From positions 372,001 through 436,000 of the forward strand of contig MU839832.1 of NCBI GenBank assembly GCA_030411725.1: DNA of 64,000 nt, given 5' to 3'. Positions 12,901 through 23,058 of this stretch are shown one piece after another. Origin of the DNA: Echria macrotheca (taxonomy: Eukaryota > Ascomycota > Sordariomycetes > Sordariales > Schizotheciaceae). Under the pieces are notes generated by a model. It did no database searches. It worked only from the letters and a program-made list of their open reading frames with translations, and had not been told where the DNA came from. Made by a program: the position numbers and the translations under genes. The number at the start of each line of letters is the position of its first letter. Positions within the stretch are counted from its first letter, which is position 1.

Positions 12901-13508
12901 CCAGGACCAAGGTGCCAGAGGACTCTTGAGATCGCAGCCCAGTGGTCATCTCTTACGGTCGATTCAGGCTGGACTGTCGTCAGATAGCGACTTCGTCATC
13001 TCCTTGTTTTCACGGACATTACTGCGACATTTGCCACATGGACCCAGAGGACTTGATACGACAACATCCGAGGATTTCTTTTGTCAGCTGGACATCAAGC
13101 TTTTGAAGCTCAGACCGAGATGGGAACAACAGAACTGTTCGCGGACGCGCTTATGACCGATTCTCTTGACTACACGACACTCTTGACATGCCATGGATCC
13201 CACTGTTTCCCATGACTTCCTGGACTCTTGCTTCTCTGGACCATCTGTCAGGCCTTGACTTGTTCTCTTTTTGCCATGGACTCCCCGGACTTGCCAGGTT
13301 GCATTTTTTGCACTACTCAGCTTGGTTGGTGACATCCCCTTCTGATGCCGGGGAACGCAAAAACTAACCTGCTGCGGGTACAGGATACAAAGTTGTGCCA
13401 TCTGATGCATTTTTTCTTCTTCTTTCAGCCTTTCTTTTCTTGTTTTCGCCAGATAGTTGTTGAGTACGACACTAACCACCCCCAAGTGACTACAGCTTTG
13501 CTCAGCCC
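6972..13508. other. Long gene-poor region: probable promoter and leader of the C2H2 gene
   Basis: 6.5 kb between two divergent genes contain many short overlapping open frames on both strands, none with recognisable domains or consistent splice structure. From about 11750 to 12060 the plus strand is CT-rich with CAAC/CACA boxes, typical of fungal transcription start regions. From 12200 to 13500 it is rich in short upstream ATG frames and TTTCAG/CTCAG acceptors, consistent with a long, possibly spliced 5' leader for the gene starting at 13509. A small CCGCCCCGT tandem run lies near 10933-10958. Transcript evidence is needed to place the leader. Confidence 0.45.
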
Positions 13509-15297
13509 ATGCTTTCCTCTACTTCCGGGATGTTTTCTTCTTTCTGTCAAACAGGACCAGGCGACCTGGCCGGTTCGTCCTGGGATACGACAGCTGAAGG
13601 CCCACAGAACTTTCCTGATTATTCAGAGGCCGCGGATTATTACACTGGAGAGCCCGAGGAGTTTTACCCTTTTACCCACATCACGCCGAAGCCGGACCAT
13701 GCTGAGGCCGCTGATGACCTGCACACTGCCTGGAGCCCGGATGCCAAGGCTCTGAAGGCGGAGCCGATGCGCCGCATGACCTCGCGGACATCGTCCACTG
13801 GAAGCCACAAGCAGAGGAGCTCCAAGACCTCATCATCATCATCAAAGAAGAGCCGGTCTCGAGTCCAGTCGATTCTGACTTCTTCGCAAATGTCAAAGCA
13901 TGACATTACAGGTAACGCTGCCTATCAGGATGGCGCCGTGTCCAACGGCCGCATGATGGATGTGCATCAATACCTTGCTCAGGACCTGGACACTCTCTCT
14001 GTTTCCTCGCACATGAACGGCCCCGCTTTCTACAACGGCATCATGGGATTCCCCGACGGACTTCACTACAGCGGTGACCTCGGCGCTTCGGCCGCGCACG
14101 TGAACCCCCAGATCATCAATGCCGGTCTCATCGGCGCATCTCCCCAGTCTTGGGGCTCGCTGAGCCCTGTTGATTCCCGGTATTCGTCGCCCGGTGCCCA
14201 GGATGGCGCTTCTGACGATGTCTGGTCTGCTGTGCCTTCTGCATCTTCGCCCGGAGAAAGCCACAATTCGAACTCGCCCGCTTTGCCCGGCCAGTCACCC
14301 AGGTATGTTGCGGTCAAACAAATCCCTCTCTTTGCATTCTCAGCTTCTTACATATTCGGTCGTCCAGGAAAATGAATGGCTCGCAGTTTGTGACCACTGA
14401 GGATCTGCACGGAAACATGATGTCCTCCATGAACCAGGATGGTTTCTCTCTTCCTCCTGCTTTCGGCCCCCGCCGTCTCAGCGGCGAAGGTGAGTCTGCC
14501 AGGGATCACTTTCTGTACAAGAATGCGTATCCTCAAGCGGACGGCTTGTTCCACTGCCCATGGGAGGGCGAGGCGACCTGCAACCACAAGCCCGAGAAGC
14601 TCAAGTGCAACTATGAGTAAGCTTCCTCGGCTCCGCAGTTTTCTGTCTGATAACTAACCGCTCTCGGTGATACAGCAAATTTGTCGACTCTCACCTTAAG
14701 CCCTATCGCTGCAAGGTTGAGGGATGCCAGAATGCCCGGTTTTCTTCTACTGCTTGCTTGCTTCGGCATGAGCGTGAGGCCCACGCCATGCACGGCCATG
14801 GTGAGAAGCCGTACCTGTGCACCTATGAGGGATGCGAGCGCTCCCAGCCAGGACACGGCTTCCCCCGCCAATGGAACCTGAGGGACCACATGAGGCGCGT
14901 GCACAACGACAACGGCACCACGACCCAGGCCGCCTCCCCGCCGCCTTCCGGCGCCGCAGCCTCGGCTCGCGGCCGCAAGAGGAAGAACGAGGTGTCTGAG
15001 AAGTCTTCTAGCCAGGAGAAGTCCAGCTCTCGCAAGTCCTCCACCAAGGCTGCCGCCGAGGCTGCCAAGGCCGCTGAGTTGCAGTCCAACGCCGAGTACG
15101 AGGCTTGGTATGAGCACCGGACGGCTCTCCAGAGCCTTGTCCAGGGATACGGGCAGCCGGATGACCCGCAGACGCTCCAGTACATCAAGGATGCCCAGGT
15201 CCATTTGACCGCCATGGGTAAGATTTCTCATGAGCTTGTCGTTTCCAACAAGGCGGAAGTCCTTCAGGGCCCCTACCGCCGGTCGTGGAAGGGCTGA
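13509..15297 (+). CDS. C2H2 zinc-finger transcription factor
   Basis: Predicted nuclear regulator of 554 aa in three exons (13509-14302, 14368-14616, 14676-15297) with introns of 65 and 59 bp; the second intron interrupts the finger region. Residues 1-270 are acidic and Ser-rich, with a poly-Ser/Lys basic stretch at about 95-125. The finger module follows at about 325-440: a CPWEGEATC-type unit, then C-x4-C-x13-H-x4-H (CKVEGC..HEREAH) and C-x4-C-x17-H-x4-H (CTYEGC..HMRRVH). A basic segment (ARGRKRKNE) and a Lys/Ser/Ala-rich linker come next, and a short C-terminal helical block ends in YRRSWKG. The pattern is that of a conserved Pezizomycotina C2H2 family, but I cannot name the orthologue. 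The start is the first ATG after several in-frame acceptors; an upstream coding exon cannot be excluded. Confidence 0.85.
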
Positions 15298-15305
15298 ACT
15301 GCCTT

Positions 15306-15364
15306 GTAAGTTTTGTTCGGGAGTCATCAGGACCGTCTTGCTAACATGATTTGTCTTCTTTCAG
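15306..15364 (+). other. Probable 3' UTR intron of the C2H2 gene
   Basis: GTAAGT begins 9 bases after the stop codon. A TTGCTAACATG branch-site-like sequence and a CTTTCAG acceptor complete a 59-bp intron. Because it lies so close to the stop it would not be expected to trigger nonsense-mediated decay by the 50-nt rule. Confidence 0.6.
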
Positions 15365-16219
15365 ATACCACCTGGCCTGTTTACTCAGGAACGACTTTCT
15401 GGACTTGAAATCGCCCCCTCTCTCTCTGCAAGTGCATGACACCATTTGGACCAGCTCAAAACCATCACAAAAAAAATGGACGGTAACACACTGGATATTC
15501 ATTGGATGCAACAGAGCCATAAAAAAAAAGGGACGCCAAACGCCGCGCCGCGCGGGATTGGCTTCTTTAGGCCCTGTTTTCCCGGGAGGAGGCTGTGTGA
15601 CGAGCTTTTGTCACGAATACCCATTCATTGGGGTATGTCGATGTGGCAACCGAGACTTGTGTGTCTTGTTGCGAAGATTTATGACAGGATTTTTTGGAGG
15701 AGGAAAAAGAAGGACAAAAAAAGACAGAGCATTTGAAAGGATAACGTGTGATATGAGATAGCCTTCATGTTTGGGGGTTTCAGGATTTGGGTTTTGCTTT
15801 TTTCTTTTCTGCTGGAGTTTGAGGATTTTTGGGGGGTATCTGGGAATGATGATGAAACTTATGAACTTGTTTTTTTGATATGCATTTTTGGGATAGGGAG
15901 GATATTGGGAATGAGGAATGGGACATGATGTGAAAGAAATATTAGAACATATTGGCAACATGGATATGGACATGGACATGGAACACTGGCGTGGAGCTTT
16001 TGGGATTTTGGACACTCATTGTAAATGGGATAGCGGGCGTATATTTACTTTGTAGTTTTACCTTGGCGTCTGGTTGCGTTTGTTGGGTGTTGTACATATA
16101 TTTTCACTTGTGTTTCTGAGGACTAGCCCTACATGTGAGGAATATCGTGGTCTTGGTCAGATCTCGGGGCGAGGAAGATAGATCCTCGAGCGGTGAACGA
16201 GAAGCCTTAAAGTCTGATT
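15365..16219. other. 3' flank of the C2H2 gene, no gene
   Basis: T- and G-rich sequence with A runs. The repeated GGATATGGACATGGACATGG near 15960-15980 is a short simple repeat. It probably contains the 3' UTR and polyadenylation region of the C2H2 gene. No coding frame recognised. Confidence 0.5.
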
Positions 16220-16258
16220 GTCTTCTCCAAGGGGAGAAGCAGTATTACTAATCTGAAT

Positions 16259-16445
16259 GTCTTCCGACGCCGTCGAGATTGCAGTGCTGTGATTCTTCAC
16301 TGCCTTTCCTAGGTTCTCGGAGGGGTTGATTGTCTAGATACTCCAAGGTAAATGTATTATTAGGTAATCTGCAGGTCTTCCGCCGGAGTCCAGAATGCAG
16401 TGCTGATTTTTATCACTGCCATTTTCAGGTTTTCGGAGGGGTTGA
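16259..16445 (+). repeat. Pair of 71-bp direct repeats inside the array
   Basis: Copies at 16259-16329 and 16375-16445 align without gaps at about 56 of 71 positions and end in the same GGAGGGGTTGA. Each contains GCAGTG followed about 12-17 bases later by CACTGC, so each copy could also fold into a GCAGTG/CACTGC hairpin. Other units of the array lack this second half. Confidence 0.6.
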
Positions 16446-16990
16446 CTCGTAATTAGGTACCTAGTTAGATACACGCCCGTGTAGGCAGGTGTGTGTGATC
16501 GGGTTTGTCGATGGATGAAAGCTGGTAGCTAGGTTTGAGTTTACGATGGACTTGCAGGCCGCTAGCTCGTTCCATATTCATTGCTTTATTATTTGGAAGG
16601 GGCGTTTCGTTGCTCACCCAGGTTTGAGTCGAGTTACGGGAGGGGGGCAGTATGATGGTGAATCTAGGTAGGTAGATACCTTACCTCCTCCGGCTTGCCC
16701 ACCACGGTCTAGACTATTCTCGTCTTTCGATCGAGTGACGGTGATGGTGTGTTGGGTGTTGTTGGTTTTTTTTCTTTTTTTCTCCGTGGAGTGGGGTTAG
16801 AAATTGCGGTGACTACCTATGCAAAAATACCGGAAGAAGCCTGTTGTGGTTTAGACTATAAGGTAGGGTGTGTGAAATGGTGGTTGTGACACCGCCGCGG
16901 CATGCTTGCTTGGTCATCTGTAGTCGTCTGCGGTGTGGTTGTCGATATAGAAAGGTAGGGGTGGTGGTTTTTGTATCGAGTGGGTGTTTT

Positions 16991-17281
16991 ATCCCCTCTC
17001 CGATGGGGGCAAAATTGCAGTGATAAGTGTAAGCTTTGGGTTACGATTGGCTGGTTTGCTATGGGAAGACAGGAACGGAAGAGGCTCGCGCGCAGCCTTG
17101 TGGTGAATGTATATATCCCCTCTTGCGAGGGTAAAATTGCAGTGATAAGTGTAAGCTTCGGGGCACGATTGCCTGATTTGGGAAGAGAACTCCGGATCGG
17201 GACCTGTACATATGTGTGGACCAACTTGCGCGCAGCCTCGTGGTGTATTATATCTCCTCCGGCGGGGAGGAAAATGCAGTG
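16991..17281 (+). repeat. Three tandem units of about 125-137 bp inside the array
   Basis: Units beginning at 16991, 17115 and 17252 share the C-rich/G-rich arms and the (A)AAATTGCAGTG core. The first two also share TGATAAGTGTAAGCTT downstream; the second and third share GCGCGCAGCCTYGTGGTG upstream. This shows that part of the array grew by tandem duplication of a unit larger than the core motif. Confidence 0.6.
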
Positions 17282-18352
17282 CACGAGGCTCCCATACACG
17301 GAGTACAAGAGCACGAAGAGGCTCCTGGGTCAAGGCACCTTAGTCATCCGAATCAGGGACGTCCAGAGCGCATCCAGCCACAGCCTTGGGTAGATGACGA
17401 CGTGGGACCTGCTGCTGCCTGCTGGCCATTGCCTCCCGCGGGCTCAAAATTGCAGTGCGTGTCGCTTCCACTCGTTCTTGCCACCCTTGCTAGGTAGGTA
17501 GGTAGCTCAGTGCATCCGGAGTCGAACCGGTAGGAGGTGAGTCTCTATTTCTTCCCGTGTTGCCCAAAATCCAAGTGTCTATGGTGTGTGTTTCCATTCT
17601 GACTCTGTTGTTTCGGTGAGCAGGGTAGGTAAGCAAGGTTTATGTAACTGTTGCGGCGAGTTTGATCGTTTACTCTTGACTACAGCCTGATCGTTGAGAA
17701 TCTGGCCCTCCTCCATTCACAGCCTTGCCATCTTTTCGGACAGACAGCTTAGTGTTGTCCCCTCCCCCAGGGTGAAAATTGCAGTGCTGTCGTTGTGGAA
17801 CATTAACTGTTGTTACACCGCATTTGGGTGATTTCTGTTGGGCCAATATCAGCTTGGGTCAACATCGTCGTTGACAGGTGAGACCTAGGTACCCAGGTCC
17901 GTCTCTGTCTTCAGCCCTCCGGCGGGATGAGAACCGCAGCACAAATGGAGCTCGATCCGACATGCGGTACTGGCCGGGTAAGGGTACCTCTCAAGGCGGA
18001 CGTCGCAGTAAACAAAACTGGTCACTAACCAAAGCCTGTACCTATATATCTGGATTATTCCTTCGCACGGGTTGAAAACTAGCTATCGTGATAAACCCAG
18101 GCACATGTCTTAGCGGTTGTGCTGCTGGTACCTCCCCGAGATGCTGGGTTTTGCTACATGTCCTCCGTCAGGCTGGAAATTGCAGTGCAGCCTCCGCCAT
18201 TGGATAATAGGTCTGTGACTGTATTCATCGCCTCACTCAGGTCAAAAATTGCAGTGATGTGGTTGGGGTGCCACGTGGGTGCAACTCTCCACATCCGACC
18301 AAGCAGTCGGAATCTGTGTTATCCCCTCCCGTGGGTTGGAAATTGCAGTGCA

Positions 18353-18849
18353 GCATGTGACACGGGGGCAGCTTTGGTTGATCACATCATATCATGGACA
18401 TGGTGGTCAGCCAAAGCTACTAACTATGTAGTTCTATACTGGACTGCATATGGACTGTCGTGGCTCACTGCCTTCTCACTCATGCCCCTGTGCCGTATGT
18501 CACATTCCCAACTTACGCAAGTTTTACACCGGCTTATGGTTACCTCTATTCTTCTCAAGACGTGTGAGATCATAAAGGTTGTCACTCTAAGTACGGATAC
18601 AGTTCAACATCATGCATTCTCTACCCCGTCCCACCACGCCGCCGCCATAGATACCTAACCAATACCAGGAGTAGATACATACACCAAAACACCACCAGAC
18701 CCCCCATCTTCTATACACACCGTCCCTGACCACCGATCCCGCCCGCCGCTGATGCTATGAACCAAAACACCTATGATACATCTCCCGCTTTTTACACACA
18801 CCTATATATACATAATAAAATCCACCCCTAATAATATACACAATGAATG
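18353..18849. other. Intergenic, no gene
   Basis: Sequence between the last array element and the MIP1 stop codon. The final 200 bases are CA-rich and probably include the MIP1 3' UTR, since MIP1 is transcribed leftward into this region. Nothing else is recognised. Confidence 0.5.
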
Positions 18850-21800
18850 TTACATCCACCTTGTCGTGGGCTTATACCACCCATTCGTCCGTGGCCCTTC
18901 CCACCGCCCCTTCTCGAACCCAATCGTCCCGCTGCCTCTCGACGACGAAAACCGACTCATCCTGACAGCCTCCGAGACCGACATGGGCTCCCTCTGTGTG
19001 GGAAGCAGCTTCGCCGAGGCAAAGTACGGCAACACGTTCTTGCTTCCCGTCCTTCTCGACCCGGCCCCGCTACCAGAGGACGAGCTGGTACTGCTCGGCT
19101 TCTTGGTCTCTTTCAGAACCTCTCGCAGACCGGCGTCGTCGTCGGCGATCTGCGCCCTGATGAATCTCATCTCCTCTTCAGGCGTGGTGCCTTCCTTCTC
19201 CCGCAGCTCCTGCATCACTGATTTCCTCGGCGTATACTGTATATCGTCGAGTTTCGGTGCCCACGGCCCCTCCGGCACCACGCTCTGGTCGAGCCTGGCG
19301 TCGTCCGCCTTCTGCTCCAATAATGTTACAATATCGACAGTCTCCCCCGGCGGAATAGGAACGGGATTGCTTGGCGTAATGCAGTCCATGTCGACCTCCT
19401 TGCGCAGAACCGTATCGATATCGACTGCCGAGAAAAAGGCACAGCTCTGCGGGAGATCGTCAATGCCCACCTGCTGGGCAAACATGGCTCGTGTCCAGAG
19501 ATTGGCAACCTGCAGCGCCATGGCCGCACGATACTTGTCGTGCTCCTTGACAAGGTAGCGAATCTCGTCGTGTACCGTGATGGCCAGACGAGCCTCGATA
19601 TTGAAGCGTCGGACGAGGTAGTCCATGGCGACAATCAACAGATGCAGATAATCAACGCCACTAGACTGAATGGCCCAGTTGATACGAGATGTCAGATATC
19701 CACCCTTGCTGACAAAACGGCCCATCAGTGCCTCAGTAATACCTGCGCCGAGCACTGGCGTTCGTGGCCGTTCTTGCTCGGCAAACTCTTCGAGCTTGTT
19801 GAAGACGAAGGATTCGGTACCGCCGCGCCAAAATGACCGCTTATGAAGAGCCTTGCGATTCGTCTTCTTTCCTTTCGTCGTGGCATACAGCTTACTTGCG
19901 ATGGCTAGCGTCTCGGTTTCGCTCAAGCTCGGATTGAACTGCCTCAATAATTGGGCAGCGAACTTGAGACCCGCACCATAGATTCGACCGTAGTTGAAGA
20001 CCTTTGCATCATTGCGCGTGATGCCCAAGATAGCAGCAGTTCGGCTATGCAGATCCGTCCCGGCAGCTTTGGTGCCCTCAAGCGTCATAAAACCGATGGC
20101 ATTGCCTCCGTGGATGCGGAAGGTGGCATCTCCAACGACAGATGCTATCCAAAGTTCCTCCGAGTCGACATCGGCGCCGACAAAGACGTAACCGGGGGGA
20201 GCTCGTACCATGGCCTTGAGCTCGGAACCAACCCGGTTCTTCTTGGCATTGGAAGCCGTCAGCCACGTATTTTCTACCGCGCGCCGAGTGACGGTGCCCA
20301 TGGGGATGACCTGAGGGAGAATAAAACCGTTTGTCGGGTCGTTGACGGGGCTATTTTCCTTGCCCGAGGCAGAAGATGCGGGGAGGTCCTCCTGGTAGAC
20401 CACGAGCTGCGACATGATCCTGTCCCTCGCACTGATCCAATACGAACACGAAGCATTCATCTCAAGTGCTTCCTGCGCGTATGGGTACTCGGATGAAAGT
20501 GTCCCATTCTCAAAATAGGTGAGATAGCTCTTCGCCATCGGGCTGACGCATCGCGCCGTCGGGCCGTCCTTGTGGGGGAGCTTGTAGTAGACGTGTGCGT
20601 GGTCCTCCTTCAGGGCCGTGACGGTTTCGTCCGAGAAGTCGCAGGGCAACATTTGCTTCACGGCATACTTGTTCGCCTCTGCCCTTGGCACCCTGAATGT
20701 CCAGCCGTACTTGTCAGACCAAAATAATGGATGACCATCCCATGATAACCGGAGCAGCAGCGGCGCTATCCTCGTTCGGACCGAAAGGTTGATGGGCGCA
20801 CCAGCCTTCGGGAAGAGAGACCTGTACCAGTGAGGCATCCCTGGCATCTTCTGTCTTGCTGCTGGACGGGGCGGATCATTTTTCTTCTTGCCCTTGACCA
20901 TTTTGATTTCTTGACCCGACCAATCGAGCTGCTGCATCCATGGGTCATTACTCCATTTCTCTTCGTCGTCCTTGATCTCCAGGGCTTTCTCGGCCAGGGA
21001 AACCAATCGGTCTTGAATGGCGTCAGATAGCTTGTGGTATGTGGCCTCGGCGTTGGCCAGGTAAGCATCCCAGGATTTGTTCACCGGGAGAATAACGGAT
21101 GCCAGATGACGAAGCGCAGCGAAACTAACAGGATGCGGGCAGACCTGAAGGAAGTTCGGAAAGACGATTTGATAGACGCGGTGTGTGACGGCGACGTCGG
21201 CTGCGCAATACGTCAAGAGCTCGTCCAGCTTGTTAAGCACGCCTTGGCGATCCAGCTCGCCGAACGAGTTGCGAATCTCCTTGTCGATGGAGATATCCAA
21301 ATGGAACTTGGCAACATCTCGGAGCGAGTTGATGGAGCTCCTCTCGACCCAAAGCTCCTCCTCCTCATGGCTCAGAGCCTTGCTATTTAGTAGTTCGACG
21401 AGCTCGACGTTGGAAGTTTCCTTGGCGATCTTGTCTCGTAGCTCCCTGTTCTTCTTGTGCTTCATCCAAGTGGGCCGCTGTTGCGAGCACATGCCATTGA
21501 CGGCAACATGCAGCGACATGGTGTCGAGGTAGGAATTCCTCGTTTGTTTCAAGTCGTATTCCTCGAGAACCCTTGCGCGGTCGTAGCCAACGTTGTGTCC
21601 CACAATAACCCTCTCTCGCGTCGGATCGCCCAGTGGTATCAGCTGGCGCTCGTTCTCGGTCTCTCCGAGAAGCCAGGGCGACAACCAGACATACCAGGCG
21701 TCAGGGGTAGCGGCGCAAGCCATGACGGCAAATGGGCTCTCCTTCCACATAACTTCGGTGTCGAAAGCCATCATGTTCCCCTCGGGGGCCACACCCTGCT

Positions 21801-22302
21801 CGACAAGGCCGCCGGGGCCATACTTGGTCCAACCACTCTTATGCACGAATGTTCTGGGTTTCGGAGGAAGATTTGCCCTTGCAAAGTCTTTTGCGTGGGT
21901 GAGGAACGGCTCCCCGGAATCGACGCCGAGCTTGTAGAAGTGCTCGTCGAGCGTCTGTCCGGCGAGCGGGGGCAGGTCGAAGGCGACGGGGGGTGAGCTA
22001 TCGGTGGTCTTGCCGAGCAAATCATGGCGGCGGAGGTGATCGCGCGCGAGCTCGACGAGGGCGGGTGAGGGGGGCGACGTGTTGCCGTTGGGGAAAATTT
22101 GCGAGTAGAGGTGTTTGCTTAGCTGCTGGACCTCGATCTCGTTGAAGCGGGCCTCGGAAGGGACGGCAAGGGAAGCAGATGACTGCCATCGTCGATGCGC
22201 AGCCAGTCGTCGAGAGAGGGGACCGTGTCTCGCAATTCGAACAAACGCGGCCGTCGCGACGGGCCCTTCTCTCCCCGCGCAGCTGCGGATCGGATGCAGC
22301 AT
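18850..22302 (-). CDS. MIP1: Mitochondrial DNA polymerase gamma, catalytic subunit
   Basis: Replicative DNA polymerase of mitochondria, family A, with 3'-5' proofreading. Intronless, 1150 aa. The first 45 residues are Arg-rich and acid-poor, fitting a mitochondrial presequence. Exonuclease motifs are visible: Exo I AFDTEV (D181, E183), Exo II GHNVGYDR (235-242) and Exo III YCAADV (365-370). Polymerase motif A is GADVDSEELWIA (D711), motif B is the R-x3-K-x3-YG run at about 763-772, and motif C is VHDEI (911-913). A tail of about 150 residues after 1000 is Ser-rich and typical of fungal MIP1 proteins, which are longer than the yeast core. The start at 22302 is the first ATG of the frame and precedes the presequence. 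All catalytic acids are present, so the gene looks functional. Confidence 0.96.
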   Translation of the reverse strand: MLHPIRSCAGREGPVATAAFVRIARHGPLSRRLAAHRRWQSSASLAVPSEARFNEIEVQQLSKHLYSQIFPNGNTSPPSPALVELARDHLRRHDLLGKTTDSSPPVAFDLPPLAGQTLDEHFYKLGVDSGEPFLTHAKDFARANLPPKPRTFVHKSGWTKYGPGGLVEQGVAPEGNMMAFDTEVMWKESPFAVMACAATPDAWYVWLSPWLLGETENERQLIPLGDPTRERVIVGHNVGYDRARVLEEYDLKQTRNSYLDTMSLHVAVNGMCSQQRPTWMKHKKNRELRDKIAKETSNVELVELLNSKALSHEEEELWVERSSINSLRDVAKFHLDISIDKEIRNSFGELDRQGVLNKLDELLTYCAADVAVTHRVYQIVFPNFLQVCPHPVSFAALRHLASVILPVNKSWDAYLANAEATYHKLSDAIQDRLVSLAEKALEIKDDEEKWSNDPWMQQLDWSGQEIKMVKGKKKNDPPRPAARQKMPGMPHWYRSLFPKAGAPINLSVRTRIAPLLLRLSWDGHPLFWSDKYGWTFRVPRAEANKYAVKQMLPCDFSDETVTALKEDHAHVYYKLPHKDGPTARCVSPMAKSYLTYFENGTLSSEYPYAQEALEMNASCSYWISARDRIMSQLVVYQEDLPASSASGKENSPVNDPTNGFILPQVIPMGTVTRRAVENTWLTASNAKKNRVGSELKAMVRAPPGYVFVGADVDSEELWIASVVGDATFRIHGGNAIGFMTLEGTKAAGTDLHSRTAAILGITRNDAKVFNYGRIYGAGLKFAAQLLRQFNPSLSETETLAIASKLYATTKGKKTNRKALHKRSFWRGGTESFVFNKLEEFAEQERPRTPVLGAGITEALMGRFVSKGGYLTSRINWAIQSSGVDYLHLLIVAMDYLVRRFNIEARLAITVHDEIRYLVKEHDKYRAAMALQVANLWTRAMFAQQVGIDDLPQSCAFFSAVDIDTVLRKEVDMDCITPSNPVPIPPGETVDIVTLLEQKADDARLDQSVVPEGPWAPKLDDIQYTPRKSVMQELREKEGTTPEEEMRFIRAQIADDDAGLREVLKETKKPSSTSSSSGSGAGSRRTGSKNVLPYFASAKLLPTQREPMSVSEAVRMSRFSSSRGSGTIGFEKGRWEGPRTNGWYKPTTRWM

Positions 22303-23009
22303 TCTAGCGAGTCGCGAGAGTGCGTGTGCAAGTCATCGCTGGATGCGCCGACTTGGACCGCCCTGGATCCTGTGCTGTTGCTGGCGGAAGCAAAGTCGAT
22401 TGATGGACCGCAAATTGGGTTTGCGAAATGATTTCACACTGGACCCCTATCGATGGTTTATGCACTTACTGGAAGATGCCGTCACCCCTGTCAGGGAATG
22501 TGGGGCAACTCCAACGACTCCCGGCAGCGACGGAGTCACTAACAAAAACTCCGTCGCCTTCTCACATGTTTGGTCATTGTCCTTTGTCAGCATTGATGAT
22601 GATCGGTCCAACAAGTCCACCATCTGCAAGAAGTCCAACATGACTCTCGAGTCCCAACAGTGCGAGAATGGCCCAATCGCGCCTGCCAGGATGGCTGGAA
22701 CCAACTGAGACCTAGGTCTTTTTGTGCATGGAGGTAGCGACGCTGCGTGCACTCGTGTGTACGGAGCAAGAGTACCAATAAGGGATGCATAGTCTGTTAG
22801 TGCACACGGACAGGACGGTTCTTTGGGAGCGGGGTGGAACTCGTCCAATGTTCACCAGGCGCGCAAATAAGAGCAACAGAGACTCATCATTTGCTCTGAT
22901 ATGGGCAAGTGAGGAGCGATGGGAGAGGCAACGACAAGGCAGAAGGAAGTGAGGCGCGAGCCGCAGCGACGCATAGCCGCTCAGGTCGGAGTGCGATTCG
23001 AGCAGTTGC
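22303..23009. other. MIP1 upstream region, no gene
   Basis: Ordinary GC content, in contrast to the AT-rich element that begins just to the right. It should hold the MIP1 promoter on the minus strand. Short open frames only; none recognised. Confidence 0.5.
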
Positions 23010-23058
23010 CGCTGTGATGTGACATTCGAACGGTCGTGTGGATCCACACGCGCTAAAA
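23010..23058 (+). repeat. Left terminal inverted repeat
   Basis: Begins CGCTGTGATGTGACATTCG and ends CGCTAAAA. It contains the perfect 16-bp palindrome CGTGTGGATCCACACG (23035-23050). It pairs with the right repeat at 27072-27120. The sequence just inside it still has many CA dinucleotides, so RIP did not extend to the very end. Confidence 0.85.

Larger units (their letters stand above)
16220..18352 (+). repeat. Array of hairpin plus AAATTGCAGTG elements, non-coding
   Basis: Seven exact copies of AAATTGCAGTG occur on the plus strand at 17012, 17134, 17447, 17776, 18177, 18246 and 18340. One- or two-base variants lie at about 16276, 16392, 16801 and 17271, with more decayed ones near 17567, 17931 and 18075. 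Almost every copy is preceded within about 20 bases by a short C-rich arm and a matching G-rich arm, for example CCCCTCTTGCGAGGG before 17134 and CCCGCGGG before 17447. An extra hairpin, TTCTCCAAGGGGAGAA, opens the array at 16222. Spacing is irregular, about 70-210 bp. No frame is open through the units. The array fills the intergenic space between two convergent genes. Structured RNA elements, a decayed tandem repeat or a protein-binding array are all possible. Confidence 0.6.

Noticed and set aside
15218..15267. Possible 50-bp intron (GTAAGA..TTCAG) near the end of the C2H2 gene
   Set aside because: No branch site, length not a multiple of three, and the unspliced frame reads on to a proper stop.
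17011..17030. TTGCAG in the array units as 3' splice sites of a micro-exon series
   Set aside because: No donors, branch sites or shared open frame accompany the units.
17490..17535. tRNA-like TAGCTCAGTG and GTCGAACCGG next to each other
   Set aside because: The D-arm-like and T-arm-like strings lie on opposite strands and no acceptor stem can be formed.
16220..18352. CRISPR-like or tRNA/snoRNA array
   Set aside because: Spacing is irregular, the repeated core is only 11 bp, the host is a fungus, and neither tRNA A/B boxes nor C/D boxes are present in the units.
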